Below, one piece after another: positions 1 through 5,829 of a stretch of 7,280 bases of DNA. The translations under genes were made by a program, and so were the position numbers. Positions within the stretch are counted from its first letter, which is position 1. Every line of letters begins with the position of its first letter. Origin of the DNA: Campylobacter sp. (GTDB lineage: Bacteria > Campylobacterota > Campylobacteria > Campylobacterales > Campylobacteraceae); contig JAJQAF010000039.1 of the NCBI GenBank assembly GCA_021203945.1, positions 1 to 7,280 on the forward strand, read 5' to 3'. Under the pieces are notes generated by a model, which worked only from the letters and a program-made list of their open reading frames with translations, had not been told where the DNA came from and did not search any database.

Positions 1-401
1 TAAATTAAATTTGAAATATCACGATTTTTGCGCAAAACGTAAAGACGAAAATCAATCGCAACCTGATCGTTTCTGCTCCGCGCCGTATGAAGTCTTCCGC
101 CAAGCTCCGCGCCGATAAGCTCGCTAAGCCGCTTTTCAACAGCCATATGAATGTCTTCGTCTTCGGTTTTAAACTCAAATTTTCCTCTTTTTATCTCGGC
201 TAAAACCGCGCTAAGCCCATTTATAATCGCTTCGGCTTCATCGTGCTTTAAAATCCCGCAAACGCAGAGCATTTTTTCATTCGCCTTACTGCACGAGATA
301 TCTTCTTTGTATAAAATTTTATCAAAATGAATTGAGGCGTTAAACTCCTCTAAAAGCTCGCTACTTTCGCTGCTAAATCTACCCGACCACATTTTTTTCA
401 T
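1..401 (-). CDS. argH: Argininosuccinate lyase, N-terminal part (partial, cut by window edge)
   Basis: ArgH is a cytoplasmic enzyme that splits argininosuccinate into arginine and fumarate, the last step of arginine synthesis. The reverse strand reads 133 codons without a stop before the window ends; the full family length is about 460 residues. Visible family signatures are MWSGRFS at residues 4-10, [11 protein letters not shown] at 82-92 and the highly conserved [10 protein letters not shown] at 105-114, which belongs to the substrate-binding part of the fumarase/aspartase superfamily fold. The catalytic serine loop (GSSxMPxKxN) would lie outside the window. The ATG at 401-399 has an AGGA Shine-Dalgarno six bases upstream (408-411). 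The N-terminal DIxGSxA motif reads D34-I-S-C-S38, so the usual glycine is cysteine while the substrate-contacting serine is kept. It is transcribed divergently from the gene at 618. Identification is firm; completeness cannot be judged. Confidence 0.95.
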   Translation of the reverse strand, partial: MKKMWSGRFSSESSELLEEFNASIHFDKILYKEDISCSKANEKMLCVCGILKHDEAEAIINGLSAVLAEIKRGKFEFKTEDEDIHMAVEKRLSELIGAELGGRLHTARSRNDQVAIDFRLYVLRKNRDISNLI

Positions 402-427
402 AATTTTTCCTTTTAAATTTGGCATAT

Positions 428-433
428 TTTATA
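428..433 (-). promoter_or_regulatory. Possible -10 box for argH
   Basis: On the minus strand this reads TATAAA within TTTTATAAAAT, about 27 bases upstream of the argH ATG, with AT-rich DNA above it. That fits a Campylobacter-type sigma-70 promoter, which depends mainly on the -10. No convincing -35 was seen. The local sequence is a near-palindromic AT run, so the call is tentative. Confidence 0.35.
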
Positions 434-502
434 AAATTTAGCCTAAAATCGCGCAAAATTTAGATATTAATTTAAATCTCTTGCTAATTTTAAATGCTAA
501 AA

Positions 503-526
503 ATGCATGCATAAGCTAAATTTAGC
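503..526. repeat. Two adjacent perfect palindromes in the argH / small-gene spacer
   Basis: ATGCATGCAT (503-512) and GCTAAATTTAGC (515-526) are both perfect inverted repeats with no loop, separated by two bases. They sit between the divergent argH gene and the gene at 618. Perfect palindromes of this size can be binding sites for dimeric regulators, but GCTAAATTT-like strings are common in this AT-rich genome, so the second may be chance. No regulator can be named. Confidence 0.3.
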
Positions 527-557
527 GCCAAAAGCGGGTAAGGCTATTTATTGACAC

Positions 558-584
558 TTTAGTATTTTGCAAATTTGCCGATGT
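558..584 (+). promoter_or_regulatory. Sigma-28 (FliA)-like promoter ahead of the 116-residue gene
   Basis: TTTAGTAT (558-565), an 11-base spacer and GCCGATGT (577-584) resemble the FliA consensus TAAAGTTT-N11-GCCGATAA, with 5 of 8 and 6 of 8 matches and exact spacing. Transcription would start near 591, leaving about 27 bases of leader before the ATG with AAAGGA at 606-611. An alternative is a sigma-70 -10 box, TATAAG at 589-594, which would give a very short leader. The sigma-28 reading is an inference from the pattern match and from the flagellar-like character of the product. Confidence 0.45.
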
Positions 585-617
585 GAATTATAAGGCATCT
601 CATAGAAAGGATAACGC

Positions 618-968
618 ATGCAAATTAATATGTCATACGAGGGTTATACGTCGGTATCACACGCTAGCTCGCAGACGAATATCTTAGTCTCTTCCGACAC
701 CGACAAAAAAGAGATCGTGCGCGAAGTTCAGGACGATAAGGCGATAAAGGATACCGTAATCAAAAAGTCAAACGAATCCGAGCTAAAAGAAAATTTACAA
801 ACGTTGCAAGATAAAAGGACGCAAATAGCGCATCAAATATCAAACGTAGAAAATTTAAACGATAAAAATTCCGTGCAAACGCTTCAACATCTCAATATCG
901 CTCAAGCCGATATCGAGACTAATATTTTAAGCGTAAAAACTAAAATTTCTGAAATTTTAGAGGCTTAA
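618..968 (+). CDS. Small cysteine-free helical protein, possibly flagellum-coexpressed or secreted
   Basis: I do not recognise the family. The 116-residue product has no signal peptide and no membrane segment. It contains no Cys, Pro, Phe or Trp and only one Gly. Residues 1-28 are rich in Ser, Thr and Asn and look disordered; from about residue 31 to the end it is charged and Gln/Lys/Glu-rich, with leucine/isoleucine spacing that suggests long helices or a coiled coil (about 55-115). Cysteine absence and a disordered polar N-terminus are typical of substrates of the flagellar export machine, and the upstream DNA resembles a sigma-28 promoter. A role as a FliA-dependent small protein is therefore plausible but unproven. 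It lacks the C-terminal signature I would expect of FlaG. The ATG has AAAGGA at 606-611 with a six-base spacer. Its last 29 bases overlap the opposing gene that ends at 940. Confidence 0.8.
   Translation: MQINMSYEGYTSVSHASSQTNILVSSDTDKKEIVREVQDDKAIKDTVIKKSNESELKENLQTLQDKRTQIAHQISNVENLNDKNSVQTLQHLNIAQADIETNILSVKTKISEILEA
935..960 (-). terminator. Intrinsic terminator of the copper operon, inside the opposing gene
   Basis: Bases 940-948 (CTAAAATTT) and 952-960 (AAATTTTAG) form a perfect 9-bp stem with a 3-base loop. On the minus strand the stem is followed directly by TTTTT (939-935). The stem starts just before, and includes, the TAG stop of the TorD-like gene. The stem has only two G-C pairs, so efficiency may be modest. 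On the plus strand the hairpin falls within the last codons of the 116-residue gene and has no adjacent T-run. Confidence 0.6.
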
Positions 969-1518
969 CGATCATTTTTTGCTTCGCACCGATCATCGCA
1001 TTGAGCGCAAGACAAAAATCCTCTAAAAAATATCCCATAGACTTATAAAAGCTACTATTTGAGCACTCTTGAACATCTTTGGCGAGTTTATCGGCATAAG
1101 GCAAAAAATAAGCCGTTGCAACAGTGGCTAAAAGGCGCTGGGAATTTTTATTCGCTTCATTTTTTAATATGGCGGCGATTAGAAGTAATTGGTTTGAAAT
1201 GCTATCTATTTCGCCCATTTTAGGCTCAAATTTTATACTTTTATAAAATTTTTTAAGAGCGTCTTTAGCATCTAAAAAATAGTAACTAGCTAAAAATTTA
1301 GGTTTTAAAAGCACAAAATCGTCGCAAAGCGCCGCACTACTTTCCTCTTTTAAAAATTTAGCGTAAAGTTCGCTTCCGCGTAAGTTTAACGGCGTTTTAT
1401 TCCGAACTATCCAGCCGTTTGATTTTTTAATACGCATAAAATGCGATACGTCCAAAATTTCATGAAAATTCACGGCAAGCGCCATCGCTACCACGCTATA
1501 AACTTCTCCAAACCTCAA
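940..1518 (-). CDS. TorD/DmsD-like chaperone-type protein, last gene of the copper operon
   Basis: This 192-residue, probably cytoplasmic all-helical protein most resembles the TorD/DmsD/NarJ chaperones, which bind twin-arginine signal peptides and help load molybdenum cofactor enzymes. The resemblance is in pattern and order. A DFVLLKPKFLASYYF segment (67-81) is followed by KKFYKSIKFEP (89-99), then EIDSISNQLLLIAAIL (103-118), in the place where the family has a DH-containing helix. At the end come FLPYADKLAKDV (138-149) and NSSFYKSMGYFLEDF (154-168). The usual Asp-His pair is not intact, so family membership is moderate confidence only. The start is TTG at 1518-1516, chosen because AAGGA (1529-1525) sits six bases upstream and overlaps the copA stop. 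An internal ATG at codon 12 lacks such support. The gene lies 9 bases after copA, implying co-transcription and translational coupling. No molybdoenzyme target is nearby. Confidence 0.55.
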   Translation of the reverse strand: MRFGEVYSVVAMALAVNFHEILDVSHFMRIKKSNGWIVRNKTPLNLRGSELYAKFLKEESSAALCDDFVLLKPKFLASYYFLDAKDALKKFYKSIKFEPKMGEIDSISNQLLLIAAILKNEANKNSQRLLATVATAYFLPYADKLAKDVQECSNSSFYKSMGYFLEDFCLALNAMIGAKQKMIVKPLKFQKF

Positions 1519-1524
1519 AAAATA

Positions 1525-1529
1525 TCCTT
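1525..1529 (-). promoter_or_regulatory. Ribosome binding site deciding the TTG start of the TorD-like gene
   Basis: The minus strand reads TAAGGA, in which the copA stop codon TAA shares its last two bases with the AAGGA Shine-Dalgarno. Six bases separate AAGGA from the TTG at 1518. This supports the non-ATG start and coupling of the two genes. Confidence 0.7.
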
Positions 1530-3687
1530 AAAATTTTAAATATCTAAGTCTAAGTGAATTCAACACGACCGTAACCGAGCTAAAACACATCGCAATCGCA
1601 CCGTATACCGGGCTCAGTAATATACCGAAAATCGGATAAAGTATGCCTGCGGCTATCGGGATACAAACGGCATTATACACAAAAGCCCAAAAAAGATTCT
1701 CTTTTATCGTTCTCATCGTATTTTTACCAAGCTTTAATATGGCGGTTACGCTTTTTAGATCGTTCTTTATAAGAACTATATCGCCCGCACCTTTTGCAAT
1801 ATCCGAACCCGAATTCATCGCTACGCCCACGTCCGCTTCTTTAAGCGACGGCGAATCGTTTATACCGTCGCCGACGAACATCACCCCGCCTTTAGCATTA
1901 AGTTCTTTAATTTTTTCAAATTTATCGGTTGGAAGCATATTGGCGTAAAATTTATCTACCGCAAGCTCGTTTGCGAAACGAGAAACGACTTTTTCGTTAT
2001 CGCCTGATAAAATAACGCTTTGAACGCCCATAAATCTCAGTTCGTTTATCGTCTCTTTCGCATCGCTTTTCAACTCGTCGCTAAGATAAATAGCGCCCGC
2101 AAATTTTCCGTTTATCGCACAAAGTATCACTCCGTTTCCGTCGTTTGAGGCGTCTAAAATTTTATCGTTTACGGCTATGTCATTTTTAGAAAGCAAGTTT
2201 TCGTTTCCGATGATTATTTTACTCATTTCATCTTCATAAACAACGCCGAAACCTACGATATTTTCAAATTTTCCGCTAAGTTTTAGGAGTTTTAAACAGC
2301 CTCGCTCGGCAAATTTTACGACAGCTTTAGAAATAGGATGCTCGCTAAGCGCTTCAACGGAGGCTATAAGGCGTAAATCCTCATCGCTTAGTTCGGAGCT
2401 TTTAACGCTGATTTTACCCTCGCTAAGCGTGCCGGTTTTATCAAAAGCTATAAATTTTATATCTTTCATCAGTTCAATTACTTCGGGATTTTTAACTAAA
2501 ATTCCATCTTTAGCGCCTCTGGCTAACGACGTAATAATAGCGATCGGAGTGGCAAGTCCGAGTGCGCAAGGGCATGATATTATCAGCACGCAAATCGCGC
2601 TTGAAACCGCATAAGCGAAATTTCCGCCAAAAACCATCCAAACGAAAAACGTAATAAGCGCGATAACGATTACGCTTGGTACGAATATATTCGCCACTCT
2701 ATCGGCAAAACGGCTAATAGGCATTTTTTTTGCACCTGCGTCGTTGAGTAAGGTCAAAATTTGAGATAGCAAGGTTTGGTTGGAATTTTTACTCACTCTA
2801 ACGCTTAGATAGCCGTTTGTATTCAAAGTTCCGGCAAAAACCCTATCGCCGACTTGTTTATAAACCGGCAAACTCTCGCCCGTAAGCGCGGATGTGTCTA
2901 TTTCCGCTCCGCCTTGCACGATAACTCCGTCACAAGGAACATTGTAGCCGTTTTTGACAACGACTATATCTCCTAATTTAAGCTCCTCTATATCGACTTC
3001 CGCATTTTGTCCGTCGGGTTTTATAACAATAGCGGTTTTTGGCGAAATTTTAAGTAAAGTTTTAAGATAATCGCCGGCTTTAGCCTTTGAGCGCTCTTCT
3101 AAATATTTGCCGAGCAGCACAAAAGTTATTATCATCGCGGAACTTGACACATACATATTCCTAAGATCGCCGGGAACGGCGTTTGGAAACAAAAATACAA
3201 AAAGCGAATACACAAACGCGCTACCGGTTCCTAATGCTACAAGCACGTTCATGTCGTAGTTTTTGTTTTTTATCGCCGAGTAAGCGTGAGTAAAAAAATC
3301 CCGACCGCTAAAAACCAGCGCCGATATAGCAAAAGACAACATTAAAAAATCGTTTATAATGCCTCTTTGTCCGAAAATTTCAAGTCCCGTAATAAGCACG
3401 CTCATCGTCAAGGCAAATAAAAATTTATTTCTCATACCGACCATATGTTCGGTGCGTTTTTGCTCAAATTCATCAATATTCGCAATAACGCCAAAACCTA
3501 GTTTCTTTATCTTTTGTTCTAAAATTTCACGCACTTTCTCATCGCGTAGGACGAATTCGCCAGTAGCGTTGGCAAAATTTACGTGGGCTTCAAGCACACC
3601 GTCAAGCTTTTTAGCGACTTTTTCGATGGAATTTGAGCAATTTACGCAACTCATTCCTACGATATTTAACTTGATATTTTGAGACAT
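1528..3687 (-). CDS. copA: Copper(I)-exporting P1B-type ATPase CopA
   Basis: An inner-membrane pump that uses ATP to move Cu+ out of the cytoplasm. The 719-residue protein shows one N-terminal heavy-metal domain (GMSCVNC, Cys14 and Cys17), four predicted helices (about 87-104, 112-127, 145-166, 178-194), the actuator TGES (269-272), and a membrane CPC (372-374) in helix 6. The phosphorylation site is DKTGT (Asp416), followed by the nucleotide-domain HP (450-451) and GDGINDS (606-612). The last two helices carry Tyr671-Asn672 and Met700-Cys-Phe-Ser-Ser704. CPC, YN and MxxSS together mark the Cu+ (P1B-1) subgroup. A longer reading from 3726 is possible but would overlap copZ by 38 bases. The ATG at 3687 has AGAGG six bases upstream, places the domain start normally, and lies one base after the copZ stop. 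It is the third gene of a four-gene unit. Complete and intact. Confidence 0.96.
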   Translation of the reverse strand: MSQNIKLNIVGMSCVNCSNSIEKVAKKLDGVLEAHVNFANATGEFVLRDEKVREILEQKIKKLGFGVIANIDEFEQKRTEHMVGMRNKFLFALTMSVLITGLEIFGQRGIINDFLMLSFAISALVFSGRDFFTHAYSAIKNKNYDMNVLVALGTGSAFVYSLFVFLFPNAVPGDLRNMYVSSSAMIITFVLLGKYLEERSKAKAGDYLKTLLKISPKTAIVIKPDGQNAEVDIEELKLGDIVVVKNGYNVPCDGVIVQGGAEIDTSALTGESLPVYKQVGDRVFAGTLNTNGYLSVRVSKNSNQTLLSQILTLLNDAGAKKMPISRFADRVANIFVPSVIVIALITFFVWMVFGGNFAYAVSSAICVLIISCPCALGLATPIAIITSLARGAKDGILVKNPEVIELMKDIKFIAFDKTGTLSEGKISVKSSELSDEDLRLIASVEALSEHPISKAVVKFAERGCLKLLKLSGKFENIVGFGVVYEDEMSKIIIGNENLLSKNDIAVNDKILDASNDGNGVILCAINGKFAGAIYLSDELKSDAKETINELRFMGVQSVILSGDNEKVVSRFANELAVDKFYANMLPTDKFEKIKELNAKGGVMFVGDGINDSPSLKEADVGVAMNSGSDIAKGAGDIVLIKNDLKSVTAILKLGKNTMRTIKENLFWAFVYNAVCIPIAAGILYPIFGILLSPVYGAIAMCFSSVTVVLNSLRLRYLKF

Positions 3688-3688
3688 C

Positions 3689-3892
3689 TCAAACCTCTTG
3701 CAGGACCTCAAATCCCAAATCTTCAAGCTCTGTTTTAAACCTATTTACGTCAGTGTCCTTTATGTCCGCACTAACTATTTTCGGTTCGCAATTTAGATCG
3801 ACGCAAATTTCTCCGAAATCGTCTTTAAGCGCATTTTTTATAGTATTTGCACAGTTTTCGCAGTGGATATTTGCAACCTCAAACTTTTTCAT
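3689..3892 (-). CDS. copZ: CopZ-like heavy-metal-associated (HMA) copper chaperone
   Basis: A 67-residue single HMA domain that in this family binds Cu+ between two cysteines and hands it to CopA in the cytoplasm. The binding loop is IHCENCANTI, with Cys11 and Cys14; the predicted fold is beta-alpha-beta-beta-alpha-beta, ending in ELEDLGFEVLQEV. The residue before the first Cys is His10, and the usual MxCxxC methionine position is held by Ile9, giving the loop I-H-C-E-N-C. The ATG (3892-3890) overlaps the TGA of the upstream acetyltransferase as ATGA and has AAGGA (3903-3899) six bases upstream. Its own TGA ends one base before the copA start. Length and context fit a CopA partner. The metal preference for Cu+ is inferred from the neighbour. 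Confidence 0.92.
   Translation of the reverse strand: MKKFEVANIHCENCANTIKNALKDDFGEICVDLNCEPKIVSADIKDTDVNRFKTELEDLGFEVLQEV
3694..3698 (-). promoter_or_regulatory. Ribosome binding site deciding the copA start
   Basis: AGAGG on the minus strand lies six bases upstream of the ATG at 3687, inside the last codons of copZ. It favours the 719-residue CopA over the 13-residue longer reading from 3726, which would overlap copZ by 38 bases. Confidence 0.65.
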
Positions 3893-4443
3893 AATATATC
3901 CTTTAGCATATGGTTGTAATTATGAAAATTTACAACCAATTTAGTATTGAATTTAAAACCTAAACTTTCATAAAACGCCTGAATTTCAGGCTTTTTTTCA
4001 TCTACTATTAACGAAACTTTTTTAAAGCCGTTTTGTTTTGCAATGCCAAAAGCGTGTTGTATTAGCCCGCTTGCTATGCCTCGCCCTCGAAATTCTTCAT
4101 CTACGGCGATACTATCAATATAAAACTCGTCTTCAAAGCATTCCCTATCAAGGTTTGAATCTTTACCGATCGTCTTTAAATGCTCCGAAATAGGTCTGTC
4201 TAGCGTTTGTAAATGACCGCCGTAATAAACGCACATAGCGCCGACTATACGTTTTGAAATTTTAAAAACGTATATATTGTTATAGCTTAACCTACTAGTC
4301 GAATTTTGAAAAAACGAACATAAAATTTCATCGCTTTTTGCCCTATCGTCGGTGCCGCTTAGCCTAAACGCCACATCTTCCATGGCTAGGTTTAATAATT
4401 TTATACATTCGATCGCATCTTGTTTTTGAGCTCTTGTTATCAT
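3889..4443 (-). CDS. GNAT-family N-acetyltransferase, first gene of the copper operon
   Basis: A 184-residue, soluble acyl-CoA-dependent acetyltransferase of the GCN5-related fold. The core beta strand and acetyl-CoA pyrophosphate loop are clear: FYIDSIAVDEEFRGRGIASG at 107-126, with the R-x-x-G-x-A signature at Arg119, Gly122 and Ala124. The later motif IQAFYESLGF (154-163) has the usual aromatic-Tyr pair. The substrate cannot be deduced. The family includes protein, polyamine, antibiotic and amino-acid acetylating enzymes. The ATG at 4443 is the only in-frame start before an upstream TAA (4449-4447), and the N-terminal strand and helix need it. No Shine-Dalgarno is visible, and a TATAAT box ends only seven bases upstream, suggesting a leaderless mRNA. 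Its TGA overlaps the copZ ATG, so it appears to lead the copper unit. Any link to copper is inferred from position alone. Confidence 0.9.
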   Translation of the reverse strand: MITRAQKQDAIECIKLLNLAMEDVAFRLSGTDDRAKSDEILCSFFQNSTSRLSYNNIYVFKISKRIVGAMCVYYGGHLQTLDRPISEHLKTIGKDSNLDRECFEDEFYIDSIAVDEEFRGRGIASGLIQHAFGIAKQNGFKKVSLIVDEKKPEIQAFYESLGFKFNTKLVVNFHNYNHMLKDIL

Positions 4444-4450
4444 GGATTAC

Positions 4451-4456
4451 ATTATA
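4451..4456 (-). promoter_or_regulatory. -10 box of the GNAT-copZ-copA-TorD-like operon
   Basis: The minus strand reads a perfect TATAAT preceded by TTTTTGGCT, the T-rich element typical of Campylobacter sigma-70 promoters. TTGGCA (4482-4477) is a possible -35, but its spacer is 20 bases. A start about seven bases after the box falls at 4445-4443, on or beside the GNAT ATG. Confidence 0.65.
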
Positions 4457-4458
4457 AA

Positions 4459-4485
4459 GCCAAAAACGTAAATTTTTGCCAAACG
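4459..4485. repeat. Short direct repeat across the copper-operon promoter
   Basis: GCCAAAAACG (4459-4468) and GCCAAACG (4478-4485) on the plus strand start 19 bases apart, just upstream of the minus-strand -10 box. They could be paired regulator contacts or chance similarity; no known copper-operator consensus is matched. Confidence 0.25.
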
Positions 4486-4565
4486 GTATATTTTATTCAT
4501 TAATGCAAATACTTAAATCTTGATGATTGTAGCGCTGTTTTTAAAAAAATTTATATCTTTTTAGC

Positions 4566-4571
4566 TATAAT
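4566..4571 (+). promoter_or_regulatory. -10 box of the yebC-ppi-dctA operon
   Basis: A perfect TATAAT is preceded by ATATCTTTTTAGC, the T-rich upstream context of Campylobacter sigma-70 promoters. Transcription would start near 4578, giving a leader of about 21 bases that carries AAGGAA (4589-4594). No strong -35 is visible. It is divergent from the copper-operon promoter about 110 bases away. Confidence 0.65.
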
Positions 4572-4598
4572 TTACCGAAAATTTAATTAAGGAATATT

Positions 4599-5306
4599 AT
4601 GGGACGAGCATTTGAATATAGACGAGCAGCGAAAGAAGCGCGCTGGGATAAGATGAGCAAGGTCTTTCCTAAGCTTTCAAAAGCCATAACCGTTGCGGCG
4701 AAAGAAGGCGGGATAGAGCCCGACATGAACCCGAAACTTCGTGCCGCCATAGCTGCGGCAAAAGCAGAAAATATGCCCAAAGACAATATTGACGCGGCTA
4801 TAAAAAGGGCAAACGGAAAAGACGGCTCCGATATCAAAACTATATTTTACGACGGCAAAGCCGCTCACGGAGTTCAAATCATAGCCGAATGCGCGACGGA
4901 CAATCCGACTAGAACGGTCGCAAACGTTAAAGCTATTTTTAGTAAAAACGGCGGAGAGGTTTTACCGAGCGGAAGTCTTAGCTTTATGTTTTCGCGCAAA
5001 AGCGTTTTTGAGGTGGCTAAACCGAGCTTGGATATGGAAGAAATCGAATTGGAGCTGATTGATTTCGGACTGACGGATATTGAGCTTGAAGACGAAATAC
5101 TTTATATTTACGGAGATTACACAAGCTTCGGAACTCTCCACGAAGGGATTGAAAAGCTGGCTTTAGAACTCAAAAAAGCCACGCTTCAATATATTCCCAA
5201 TTCCACAATCGTTCTTAGCGAAGAGCAAATGCAAGACGTTGAAAGGTTACTTGACAAATTAGAAGACGATGACGACGTACAAGCCGTTTATACGAATATA
5301 GAATAA
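4599..5306 (+). CDS. yebC: YebC/PmpR-family translation or regulatory factor
   Basis: The 235-residue cytoplasmic protein matches the YebC family (usually about 240-250 residues) end to end. It has [20 protein letters not shown] at the N-terminus, [20 protein letters not shown] at 44-63 followed by the family-typical AIKRANGKD, then the mixed alpha/beta C-terminal domains with [12 protein letters not shown] (108-119) and a highly acidic tail (LEDDDDVQ). Members were long described as DNA-binding regulators, and some have more recently been linked to relief of ribosome stalling at proline stretches. Which role applies here cannot be read from sequence. The start has AAGGAA seven or eight bases upstream and a TATAAT promoter before it. 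It is the first gene of a unit continuing into the prolyl isomerase 17 bases downstream. Intact, with no unusual features. Confidence 0.94.
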   Translation: MGRAFEYRRAAKEARWDKMSKVFPKLSKAITVAAKEGGIEPDMNPKLRAAIAAAKAENMPKDNIDAAIKRANGKDGSDIKTIFYDGKAAHGVQIIAECATDNPTRTVANVKAIFSKNGGEVLPSGSLSFMFSRKSVFEVAKPSLDMEEIELELIDFGLTDIELEDEILYIYGDYTSFGTLHEGIEKLALELKKATLQYIPNSTIVLSEEQMQDVERLLDKLEDDDDVQAVYTNIE

Positions 5307-5323
5307 AATTTTAAAGGAAAAAT

Positions 5324-5818
5324 ATGCGTTTTGAAGAATTAAAAATTTACGATGTGAATTTAGATGAGTTAAAAAAGGCAAAATTTGCTGTTTTTATCAC
5401 GGAAAAAGGTGACATAAAGCTTGAATTGTTTGCCGATGAAGCGCCTCAAACCGTAGCGAATTTCGTACAATTAGTTAGCGACGGCTTTTATAACGGGCTA
5501 AATTTTCACCGAGTAATACCGAATTTCGTAATCCAAGGCGGCTGCCCGAACGGAACAGGCACGGGAGGTCCGGGTTGGCGCATAAAATGCGAATGCGACG
5601 ATCAAAATGTAAAACATGAGCGCGGAAGCCTATCTATGGCACATGCGGGGCGCGATACCGGCGGTTCGCAGTTTTTTATATGTCATAGAGCTCAACCCCA
5701 CTTGGACGGCGTTCATACGATATTCGGCAAATGCGTTGATGAAAATAGCTTAAAAGTTTTAGATAGCATAAGACAAGGCGATAAAATCATATCCGCAAGC
5801 ATAAAAGAAACCTTATAA
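5324..5818 (+). CDS. ppiB: Cyclophilin-type peptidyl-prolyl cis-trans isomerase
   Basis: A 164-residue single-domain cyclophilin that speeds cis-trans isomerisation of prolyl bonds. It lacks a signal peptide and so is probably cytoplasmic. The catalytic strand [13 protein letters not shown] (61-73) carries the active Arg63, Phe68 and Gln71; SQFFI (115-119) and [10 protein letters not shown] (126-135) complete the pocket. The tryptophan that eukaryotic cyclophilins use to bind cyclosporin A corresponds to His126, as is common in bacterial members. About 20 residues precede the first core strand. AAAGGAAA (5313-5320) lies just upstream of the ATG. The 17-base gap after yebC and 11-base gap before the transporter indicate one transcript. 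The symbol denotes the family; a Campylobacter annotation might simply use ppi. Confidence 0.93.
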   Translation: MRFEELKIYDVNLDELKKAKFAVFITEKGDIKLELFADEAPQTVANFVQLVSDGFYNGLNFHRVIPNFVIQGGCPNGTGTGGPGWRIKCECDDQNVKHERGSLSMAHAGRDTGGSQFFICHRAQPHLDGVHTIFGKCVDENSLKVLDSIRQGDKIISASIKETL

Positions 5819-5822
5819 AGGA
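5817..5822 (+). promoter_or_regulatory. Ribosome binding site deciding the GTG start of dctA
   Basis: AAAGGA shares bases with the TAA stop of the isomerase gene (5816-5818) and lies seven bases ahead of the GTG at 5830. The next in-frame ATG (codon 11, at 5860) has no comparable site, so GTG is preferred. Confidence 0.7.
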
Positions 5823-5829
5823 TAATATT

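Noticed and set aside
551..556. TTGACA as a sigma-70 -35 box for the small gene
   Set aside because: The nearest -10-like box (TATAAG, 589) is 32 bases away, and nothing suitable lies at 16-18 bases.
969..997. CGATCAT direct repeat just inside the TorD-like gene's 3' end
   Set aside because: Two seven-base copies (969-975 and 991-997) within coding sequence, with no further copies nearby; most likely chance.
1643..1948. Plus-strand open frame opposite copA (101 codons)
   Set aside because: It is antisense to the conserved ATP-binding and C-terminal membrane coding of CopA, has no Shine-Dalgarno that I trust, and reads as a low-complexity shadow. The same applies to 2429-2614 and 3359-3682.
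3688..3726. Extended CopA start adding 13 residues
   Set aside because: It would overlap copZ by 38 bases and add residues before the metal-binding domain, whereas the ATG at 3687 has a good AGAGG site and follows the copZ stop by one base.
3753..3944. Plus-strand open frame opposite copZ
   Set aside because: It lies antisense to the clear HMA domain coding and shows no family features.
4583..4877. Minus-strand open frames opposite the start of yebC
   Set aside because: Both are antisense to highly conserved YebC coding, and their products look like shadow translations.
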